From positions 1 to 40,820 of the forward strand of contig SKHB01000043.1 in assembly GCA_007117135.1 (NCBI GenBank): DNA of 40,820 nucleotides. The letters run 5' to 3'. Shown piece by piece: positions 35,081 to 40,820 of this stretch (position 1 is the first letter of the stretch; every line of letters begins with the position of its first letter). A model generated the notes under the pieces. That model was not told the origin of the DNA, searched no databases, and worked only from the letters and a program-made list of their open reading frames with translations. Position numbers and translations under genes: made by a program. Origin of the DNA: Microbacteriaceae bacterium. GTDB lineage: Bacteria; Actinomycetota; Actinomycetes; Actinomycetales; Microbacteriaceae.

Positions 35081-35131
35081 GCCCTCAGCATGGGAGAAAC
35101 TCACACCCGGTGACGTTTCTTGTCCACATCC

Positions 35132-36532
35132 CTACTGGGGCGGATTCTTCGGGTTCTCACGTTCATCGGATTGTCCAAGGTCCTCGTCCCCGGGCTCCGA
35201 CTGTTCACCAAAAATGTTGTCCAAGAAACTGTCAACATCGGTGATGTCTTCACCGGAACCAGCCAGCCGTGCGACACAGGCCTCCGGGTTGTCGAGGTCG
35301 AACTCGGTGGGAACAACGTCTGGGTGACTCCACAGTTCGTCGCGGGCCTCCGGCCCTAAAGCGTCGTGGATGCGACCCCACAGTGCGCTGGCATCGCGCA
35401 GGCGCCGGGGTCGCAGTTCCAGCCCGACAAGTGTTTTGAATGCTTGCTCGGCGGGGCCACCGGTTGCGCGTCTGCGCCTAATCGCCTCGGCCACACTGTC
35501 TGCTTTTGGTAGGCGGCTTGTGGCGAGGGTGGTGATGTGGTCTACCCATCCTTCGATGAGAGCCAACATGGTTTCTAGCCGCTCCAAGGCCCGCAGTTGC
35601 GCTTCGGTGCGCTCTGGCAACAGCGCGCCGCTTGCAAGAAGTTCTTGAATGTCGTCGGGTTTGGTCGGGTCAAGGTTTTCAGCGATCTCAAAAATACGCT
35701 CACCGTCAATACGAATGCCTCGGGCATAGTCACCCAGAACACTCATCAGGTGTGAACGTAACCACCTGGCGTGACGGAAAAGCCGCTGGTGGGCGAGCTC
35801 ACGGACCACCACATACAAATCCACTTCATCTGCGGGAACTTCAAGGCCCCGCGAAAAGTTGCTCATGTTTTGAGGCAGGAAACCCGCGCGAACATCACCC
35901 TCAGTTTCCGCCTGAATGAGGGGAATGCCAATATCCCCGGCGGAGAGAACTTCCTGTGACAGTGTTCCCACCACCCCCGCAAGTTGGAGACGAAACAGGC
36001 TTGTTCCGAGCTTCGTCAACATTGCTTTGGACTGACCCAGCAGGTCAGCCATTTCTTCGGGTGCGTGTTCGGCCATCATGTCGCCCAGCGCATTCGACAG
36101 GGCCAATGCGACAGGGTCGGCCATTTCTTGCCACACCGGCAGGGTGCTGCGCGCCCAATCAGCTCTTCCCATGACCAGGGGCAACGTGTCGGGGGCAGGA
36201 ATGTCGGTGACCTCGCTCACCCACAGCGCGCCGATGTTGATCAGCGATTGAAGGTGTTCGGCTCTCTCGCCGGTGACATCTTCAGACCCTTTCTTCGCCA
36301 CGCTCACTGCGTGATCGACGGCAGCGCGCTCGCCGCCCATCATTGCTTGGCCCATCCCTTTGGTGAGTTGGTCAATCATGCCAAGCAGCTCTTCCGGGTT
36401 GCCTTCGAAGCCTGCGGCTTTGGCTAATTCGCTTGGGTCAAAACCTTCCCCACCTTCAAAAAGGCGTCGGAATGCTTCCCGCATCCACTCGTCGGGGGAA
36501 TCCTGCGGGCTGTCCGGATCGCGATCTGACAT
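35132..36532 (-). CDS. Zincin_2 (DUF2342) putative metalloprotease
   Basis: A 466-residue actinobacterial protein of the DUF2342/Zincin_2 family (Rv3195 type), sometimes labelled as F420-biosynthesis associated. The family's core helix reads VVRELAHQRLFRHARWL, with Glu245 and His248. This is not a canonical HExxH, though the ExAHxRLF form is normal for the family; ALIEGWVDHI follows later. A protease activity is therefore unproven. The N and C termini are acidic and disordered (SEPGDEDLGQSDERENP). ATG 36532 lies 6 bases after TAGCGT (36544-36539, minus strand), so the message is probably leaderless. It is divergent from the PDZ-Lon protease gene, as in Mycobacterium. Confidence 0.88.
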   Translation of the reverse strand: MSDRDPDSPQDSPDEWMREAFRRLFEGGEGFDPSELAKAAGFEGNPEELLGMIDQLTKGMGQAMMGGERAAVDHAVSVAKKGSEDVTGERAEHLQSLINIGALWVSEVTDIPAPDTLPLVMGRADWARSTLPVWQEMADPVALALSNALGDMMAEHAPEEMADLLGQSKAMLTKLGTSLFRLQLAGVVGTLSQEVLSAGDIGIPLIQAETEGDVRAGFLPQNMSNFSRGLEVPADEVDLYVVVRELAHQRLFRHARWLRSHLMSVLGDYARGIRIDGERIFEIAENLDPTKPDDIQELLASGALLPERTEAQLRALERLETMLALIEGWVDHITTLATSRLPKADSVAEAIRRRRATGGPAEQAFKTLVGLELRPRRLRDASALWGRIHDALGPEARDELWSHPDVVPTEFDLDNPEACVARLAGSGEDITDVDSFLDNIFGEQSEPGDEDLGQSDERENPKNPPQ

Positions 36533-36544
36533 GACTCCACGCTA
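36533..36544 (-). promoter_or_regulatory. Leaderless promoter of the Zincin_2 gene
   Basis: TAGCGT on the minus strand (36544-36539) ends 6 bases before the ATG at 36532. GGAGTC lies between, too close to the presumed transcript start to act as a normal ribosome site. Confidence 0.5.
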
Positions 36545-36592
36545 CAGCCTGGGACCACCCGGGCCGAGACTGTTCGCTCAGGGCTCCGCCGT

Positions 36593-36627
36593 TACACTGG
36601 CACCGAAGCTACTAAGCGGAAGGCCCC
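36593..36627 (+). promoter_or_regulatory. Promoter of the PDZ-Lon protease gene
   Basis: TACACT (36593-36598) is a good -10 box. A start near 36605 gives a leader of about 23 bases with GGAAGG (36619-36624) just before the ATG at 36628. No -35 box stands out. The divergent Zincin_2 box lies 48 bases away. Confidence 0.45.
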
Positions 36628-37725
36628 ATGGTTCTCTACACCTCGCCCGACCCGAGCGCTCACATTAGGGAGCGCTCGAGGGTTGTCGGCTGGTTACTGC
36701 TGGTGTTCACCGTGGTGACCACACTGGTTTTGAGTCTTCTTCCCGCCCCCTACGTTATTGACCAACCCGGCCCCACGTATGACACGCTCGGCCAGGTGGA
36801 AACCGATCAGGGGGCGGTGACGCTCATTTCTGTGCCGGAGAGCCCCGACTTCCTGCAGTCTGGTGAGCTTCGCTTGACGACGGTGACGCGGGTGGGAAAT
36901 CCGGAGAGTTTGCCGTCGTGGTGGAGTGTGATGGTCGCGTGGGTGACACGTGACAGGTCGGTGATGCCCGTCGACGCTGCGTTTCCTCCTGGCCGAACGG
37001 TGGAGCAGAATCGTGAAGCGGCCCGAATTGACATGGAAAATTCTCAGCAGGAAGCAATTGCCGCTGCCTTTGGATACCTCAATGTTCCCTACACCAGTTT
37101 TGTTCGAGTTGAAGCGGTTGTGGAGGGTGGTCCCAGTGAGGGGGTCATTCGAAACGGCGACATCATTTCCCAGGCTGCCGGCGTTCGGGTTGCTGATGTC
37201 ACTCAACTGCGCGCGCTGATTGCCGACAACGGCGTTCAACAGGCGATAACTATCACCCTCGAGCGTGAGGGAAACGACATCAACATTCCGGTGATTCCCC
37301 GAATGTCCGACGGACCACGGCCCATTCCTGCTATCGGAGTTTTGGTTTCTGGCCGATACGACTTTTCAACCCCGGTCGAAATTCAGCTGGAAAATGTTGG
37401 TGGCCCTAGTGCTGGCCTTATTTTTGCTTTAGGTGTTGTCGAAAAACTCACCGCGGAAGAAATTGTCCCCCCGGCGGTTATTGCCGGAACGGGAACAATC
37501 ACCGCCTCGGGTGAAGTGGGTGGGGTGGGGGGTGTTCGACATAAAGCGTTTGGTGCCGCGCAGGCGGGCGCGAGAGTGTTTCTGATTCCCCGTGACAATT
37601 GCGATCAGGTTCGAGGGCTCAATATTTCTGGCATGGACATTGTTCCGGTGGTGACCCTCAATGATGCTGTTGACGTTTTGGCAAGGTCACGTGGCGGGGC
37701 CCCATTGCCGAGTTGTTCAGGTTGA
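36628..37725 (+). CDS. Membrane-anchored PDZ-Lon protease (YlbL type)
   Basis: A 365-residue protein with one N-terminal membrane anchor (about 18-40), an extracytoplasmic PDZ domain (about 160-230) and a Lon-type S16 protease domain (about 240-355). The catalytic dyad is visible: Ser261 in GGPSAGL and Lys306 in GGVRHKAFGAAQAGA. This is the YlbL/Rv3194c family; the Bacillus member degrades a cell-division inhibitor after DNA damage, but substrates in actinobacteria are unknown. It has its own -10 box and a GGAAGG ribosome site. The UPF0182 gene follows 65 bases later on the same strand. Confidence 0.92.
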   Translation: MVLYTSPDPSAHIRERSRVVGWLLLVFTVVTTLVLSLLPAPYVIDQPGPTYDTLGQVETDQGAVTLISVPESPDFLQSGELRLTTVTRVGNPESLPSWWSVMVAWVTRDRSVMPVDAAFPPGRTVEQNREAARIDMENSQQEAIAAAFGYLNVPYTSFVRVEAVVEGGPSEGVIRNGDIISQAAGVRVADVTQLRALIADNGVQQAITITLEREGNDINIPVIPRMSDGPRPIPAIGVLVSGRYDFSTPVEIQLENVGGPSAGLIFALGVVEKLTAEEIVPPAVIAGTGTITASGEVGGVGGVRHKAFGAAQAGARVFLIPRDNCDQVRGLNISGMDIVPVVTLNDAVDVLARSRGGAPLPSCSG

Positions 37726-37751
37726 GCCAAGGTGTTCTCCGAGTTTGTTTA

Positions 37752-37790
37752 TAGACTGGGGAGACTTGTGCCAAGTTCAAGGGAGCATTC
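37752..37790 (+). promoter_or_regulatory. Possible promoter and ribosome site of the UPF0182 gene
   Basis: TAGACT (37752-37757, within TATAGACT) fits a -10 box. AGGGAG about 9 bases before the GTG at 37791 is a good ribosome site. No -35 box at a proper distance was found; TTGAGC at 37722-37727 is 24 bases away. Confidence 0.4.
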
Positions 37791-40706
37791 GTGAGTCAAA
37801 CAGTGGTGTCTGGTACTAATCGTGGACGGGTGACCTGGGGTGTCACCCTCGGGATTCTTGCCGCAATTGTTGTCGGTTTCTTCATTTTTGCATCGCTGTA
37901 TACGGAGGTTCTCTGGTTTGACCAGCTGGGCTTCGTCGAGGTTCTGCTCACCCGCTGGTTTGCCAGTGCGGCCATGTTTGTCATCGGGTTTGTGGCGATG
38001 GCAGTCCCCGTGGGGATCTCCATTGACATGGCGTGGCGTTTTAGGCCTGTCTACGCGAAGTTGTCCAATGAGTTAGACCGCTACCGGCAAATGATTGACC
38101 CGTTGCGCCGTCTGGCGATGATCGGCATTCCCGCCGTCTTGGGCCTCTTCGCTGGTTTGGCGTCAGCTAACGCGTGGCAACAGTTTGTGTTGTGGACGGC
38201 ACGTCAACCTTTCGGGATCACTGATCCGCAGTTTGGTCAAGATGTTGGTTTCTACGTCTTCGAACTTCCCGTCTACCAGTCGGTGCTGAGTTTCGCGTCG
38301 GCCGTCGTCATTATTTCGGCGATTGGTGCGGCGGCAACAGGGTTCTTGTATGGCGCGATTTCGGTGAACGGCCGTGAGGTTCGCATTTCCCGTGTGATGC
38401 GCATTCACATTGCCATTTTGGGTGTGGTGTATTTTGCCCTCCAAGCGGTGTCGTTGTGGTTGCGCCAGTTTGAGACCGTCGTATCGGCCAGCCCCGGCTT
38501 TTTGGCTTTCGGCGCTGGATTCACTGAAGTAAACGCCACCATTCCCGCCCGGGCCATCCTGGCCGGTATTGCGGCTCTCGTCGCTGTCTTGTTCCTCATC
38601 ACGGCAATTATTGGGCGTTGGCGCCCGGCAATCGTGGGAACTGCGCTATTTGTGGTGTCGTCGCTTCTCATCGGTTCCGCCTACCCCGGCATCATTCAGC
38701 GGTTCCAAGTGGATCCGAGCGCGAGGACTTTGGAAGCGCCCTACATTGATCGAAATATTGATGCCACGAGAGACGCCTACGGCGTTTCTGACCTGGAATA
38801 TGTTCCCTACCAGGCAGTCACCGAGGCCTCCGCAGGTGCGCTCCGAGAAGACGCCATCACGACGGCGAATATTCGACTCATTGACCCGGCTCTCGTCACT
38901 GACGCATTTGCCCAGCTGGAACAGTTCCGTCAGTATTACCGCTTCCCCCAGTTTTTGGACGTCGACCGGTATGAAATAAACGGCGAAAGCGTTGACACGG
39001 TCATCGCTCTGCGTGAAATGAACCTGGCCGGTTTGCCAAGCCAAAGTTGGTACAACAACACGATCGTGTTCACCCACGGTTTTGGTGTCGTCGCCGCTTA
39101 CGGCAACCAGCGAACCGCGGATGGCCAGCCGAAATTTATCGAGCAGGGAATCCCGCCGAACAAGGTGTTGGGCGACTACGAGCCACGAATTTACTTCGGT
39201 GAATTCTCCCCCGAGTATTCGATTGTCGGCGGACCGGAAGGCTCGCCCGCCCTCGAACTGGACTTCCCCTCCGGCGACGACGAAAGCACCCAAAACGCGA
39301 CCTACACGTTTACCGGTGACGGCGGTCCGACACTGGACAGCTTCTTCAAACAGCTGCTTTATGCGCTGAAGTTCCAGTCGGAGCAGATCATCCTCTCCGA
39401 CGCGATCACCTCAGAGTCGCAAATTCTCTACGACCGTCACCCGCTCACCCGAGTGGGCAAAGTAGCGCCCTTCCTCACCCTCGACAACGACCCCTACCCG
39501 GCAATCGTTGACGGCCGTGTGGTGTGGATTGTGGACGCTTTCACCACAACTGCCAGCTACCCCTACTCCACCCCGGTGAACGTGTCACAGGCGATTGCCG
39601 ACACGTACCGTCCGGCACCGCAGATTGCTTTTGATCAGATTAACTACATCCGCAACTCTGTGAAGGCAACTGTTGACGCGTATTCGGGTGAAGTAACTCT
39701 GTATGCGTGGGAGGCGGACGATCCAATTTTGGCGGCGTGGATGGAAGTTTTCCCTGATGCCGTCAAGCCGAAAGACGACATGTCAGAAAATCTTCTCCGA
39801 CACGTCCGTTACCCGCAAGACATGTTCAAAGTGCAGAGGAACATCCTCGGGGCCTATCACGTGCAAGACCCGGGCACCTTCTTCTCCAGCGAAGACGAGT
39901 GGGTCACCCCCAACGACCCCATTTCGAACCCGGCAGCGCCCAGGCTTCAGCCGGCCTACTACCTCACCATGCAGATGCCCGGTGCTGAAGACCCGTCCTT
40001 CACCATCTACTCGACGTTCATTCCTCGAGCAACCGGTGAAGCAACGCGTAACGTGCTATTCGGTTACCTTGCGGCCAATGCTGATTATGGTCCTGACTAT
40101 GGAAAGCTGACGCTCTTGACATTGCCGAAGCAGACCACTGTCCCCGGACCCGGTCAGGTGCAGGCCCAGTTTGACTCGGATGCGAACGTCGGTCAGCAGT
40201 TGAACCTGTTGCGCCAGGGCCAAACCGAAGTCATCTCGGGAAACCTGTTGACCCTGCCGGTTGGTGGCGGTCTGCTGTATGTTCAGCCGGTGTATGTCCG
40301 ATCAACCGGTGACACGTCGTATCCGCTGCTGCGGAAAATCCTGGTGTCATTCGGTGACCGAATCGCCTTCGAAGACACGCTCGACGAAGCACTCGACGCT
40401 CTGTTCGGAGGAGATTCGGGTGCCGTGGCCGGTGACGGTGGCATTGAACCGGGAACAACGCCAGACCTCGAAGACATTGCCGAACCAGACACGGTGACCC
40501 CGCCGGCTCCAGAGCCTGAGGACACCGTTGACGAAGGCCCCGGCACAGTCATCGCCGAAGGCCTCGAAGCCGCCTTGGAGGACGCCCGCCAAGCCCTGCA
40601 AGATCGTGAAGCTGCCTACCGGAACAACGATCTTGTCGCCGCAGCTGAAGCTGACCGCAGGCTCACCGATGCGATTGAACGTGCCCTGACGTTCGACATC
40701 AACTAA
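37791..40706 (+). CDS. UPF0182 large membrane protein
   Basis: A 971-residue protein of the UPF0182 family (COG1615, Rv3193c type). Seven hydrophobic segments occupy roughly residues 13-38, 52-76, 103-124, 162-187, 200-223, 249-272 and 281-302. A large soluble domain of about 550 residues follows, probably on the outside, then an acidic Pro/Glu-rich linker (about 885-920) and a final helix rich in Ala, Arg and Glu (ALEDARQALQDREAAY). Function is unknown in this widespread family. The GTG start has AGGGAG about 9 bases upstream. The stop is followed after 6 bases by a long inverted repeat. Confidence 0.93.
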   Translation: MSQTVVSGTNRGRVTWGVTLGILAAIVVGFFIFASLYTEVLWFDQLGFVEVLLTRWFASAAMFVIGFVAMAVPVGISIDMAWRFRPVYAKLSNELDRYRQMIDPLRRLAMIGIPAVLGLFAGLASANAWQQFVLWTARQPFGITDPQFGQDVGFYVFELPVYQSVLSFASAVVIISAIGAAATGFLYGAISVNGREVRISRVMRIHIAILGVVYFALQAVSLWLRQFETVVSASPGFLAFGAGFTEVNATIPARAILAGIAALVAVLFLITAIIGRWRPAIVGTALFVVSSLLIGSAYPGIIQRFQVDPSARTLEAPYIDRNIDATRDAYGVSDLEYVPYQAVTEASAGALREDAITTANIRLIDPALVTDAFAQLEQFRQYYRFPQFLDVDRYEINGESVDTVIALREMNLAGLPSQSWYNNTIVFTHGFGVVAAYGNQRTADGQPKFIEQGIPPNKVLGDYEPRIYFGEFSPEYSIVGGPEGSPALELDFPSGDDESTQNATYTFTGDGGPTLDSFFKQLLYALKFQSEQIILSDAITSESQILYDRHPLTRVGKVAPFLTLDNDPYPAIVDGRVVWIVDAFTTTASYPYSTPVNVSQAIADTYRPAPQIAFDQINYIRNSVKATVDAYSGEVTLYAWEADDPILAAWMEVFPDAVKPKDDMSENLLRHVRYPQDMFKVQRNILGAYHVQDPGTFFSSEDEWVTPNDPISNPAAPRLQPAYYLTMQMPGAEDPSFTIYSTFIPRATGEATRNVLFGYLAANADYGPDYGKLTLLTLPKQTTVPGPGQVQAQFDSDANVGQQLNLLRQGQTEVISGNLLTLPVGGGLLYVQPVYVRSTGDTSYPLLRKILVSFGDRIAFEDTLDEALDALFGGDSGAVAGDGGIEPGTTPDLEDIAEPDTVTPPAPEPEDTVDEGPGTVIAEGLEAALEDARQALQDREAAYRNNDLVAAAEADRRLTDAIERALTFDIN

Positions 40707-40712
40707 GCCGGT

Positions 40713-40749
40713 CAAGAGACCAGTTCACCTCTGGTAAACTGGTCTCTTG
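40713..40749. repeat. 13-bp inverted repeat between the UPF0182 gene and tRNA-fMet
   Basis: A 13-base arm at 40713-40725 (CAAGAGACCAGTT) pairs perfectly with 40737-40749 (AACTGGTCTCTTG) around an 11-base loop. It starts 6 bases after the UPF0182 stop and ends 3 bases before the tRNA. It can form a terminator hairpin for the upstream gene, but it also overlaps the presumed -10 box (40735-40740) of the tRNA promoter. There is no T tract after the stem. Confidence 0.75.
40735..40740 (+). promoter_or_regulatory. Presumed -10 box of the initiator tRNA
   Basis: TAAACT at 40735-40740 would start transcription about 6 bases before the tRNA 5' end. The -35 region at the right distance lies within the left arm of the inverted repeat and is not close to TTGACA. 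Confidence 0.4.
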
Positions 40750-40752
40750 CGA

Positions 40753-40820
40753 CGCGGGGTGGAGCAGTTCGGTAGCTCGCTGGGCTCATAACCCAGAGGT
40801 CGTAGGTTCAAATCCTGCCC
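40753..40820 (+). tRNA. Initiator tRNA-Met (CAT), 3' end cut off by the window
   Basis: The acceptor 5' strand CGCGGGG starts at 40753, followed by TG, the D stem GAGC...GCTC, and an anticodon arm CTGGG-CTCATAA-CCCAG with anticodon CAT. The T arm starts GTAGG-TTCAAAT-CCTGC. The three G-C pairs at the base of the anticodon stem (GGG/CCC) and a 5' C are hallmarks of the initiator rather than elongator tRNA. The variable loop is AGGTC. The window ends before the last acceptor bases, so the C1-A72 mismatch cannot be checked. Confidence 0.93.

Noticed and set aside
34274-36532. RiPP (azoline peptide) biosynthetic cluster around the cyclodehydratase-like gene
   Set aside because: No YcaO, oxidase, transporter or short precursor gene is near; the arrangement matches a housekeeping locus.
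38646-39293. Minus-strand open frame of 215 codons inside the UPF0182 gene
   Set aside because: Antisense to a conserved domain, with no family signature.

Overview
The window is a dense stretch of chromosome from an actinobacterium, most likely a streamlined member of the Microbacteriaceae (aquatic Pontimonas/Rhodoluna-like lineages are my guess). The evidence is moderately high GC (55-60 % by eye), heavy use of GTG starts, actinobacteria-restricted families (DUF3117, DUF3107, UPF0182, Zincin_2, AdnA/AdnB) and a gene order that matches two blocks known from Mycobacterium and the Micrococcales. The species assignment is inference. No mobile element, CRISPR array, rRNA, phage gene or toxin-antitoxin pair was seen. 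No gene-free stretch exceeds 300 bases; the longest is about 158 bases, in front of gltA.

Layout. (1) Positions 1-8318 are a branched-chain amino acid and serine block: the 3' end of ilvD, then ilvB-ilvN-ilvC, two small membrane proteins, serA, leuB and ilvE. Together they take pyruvate to the 2-oxo acids of valine and isoleucine, supply one leucine step, and carry out the first serine step. (2) Positions 8315-13649 hold a small membrane protein, the seven-iron ferredoxin fdxA, the lysine/diaminopimelate genes dapC, dapD and dapE, and citrate synthase gltA. (3) Positions 13728-20447 hold DUF3117, an O-methyltransferase, tatB, an Mrp-type P-loop ATPase, a YflT-like membrane protein with the Mg2+ channel mgtE, Xaa-Pro aminopeptidase and a PHP phosphoesterase. 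(4) Positions 20444-34265 are a nucleic-acid block: a DEAD-box RNA helicase, a ferritin-like MiaE-type protein, DUF3107, the AdnA-AdnB helicase-nuclease, a GT61 glycosyltransferase and a kinase-fold protein that lacks catalytic residues, then NudC and a short UvrD2. (5) Positions 34274-40820 hold a ThiF/cyclodehydratase-like protein, a Zincin_2 protein, a PDZ-Lon protease, a large UPF0182 membrane protein, and the 5' part of the initiator tRNA gene.

Expression. Genes are packed tightly. Many same-strand neighbours overlap by 1 to 11 bases. Convergent pairs share or abut their stop codons, and hairpins lie inside the coding ends. At least nine genes have a TANNNT -10 box ending exactly 6 or 7 bases before an ATG or GTG start, which is the signature of leaderless mRNAs. 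Two divergent pairs (dapD/dapE and DUF3107/adnA) have the same back-to-back geometry, with 20 bases between opposing -10 boxes.

I did not find a clear new multi-gene defence or biosynthetic system. The observations most worth a second look are the kinase-fold protein without catalytic residues next to a GT61 enzyme between adnB and nudC, the NudC that has lost its zinc-ribbon cysteines, the very stable hairpin at the start of the small membrane gene after ilvC, the 13-bp inverted repeat over the presumed initiator-tRNA promoter, and the stand-alone cyclodehydratase-like protein.
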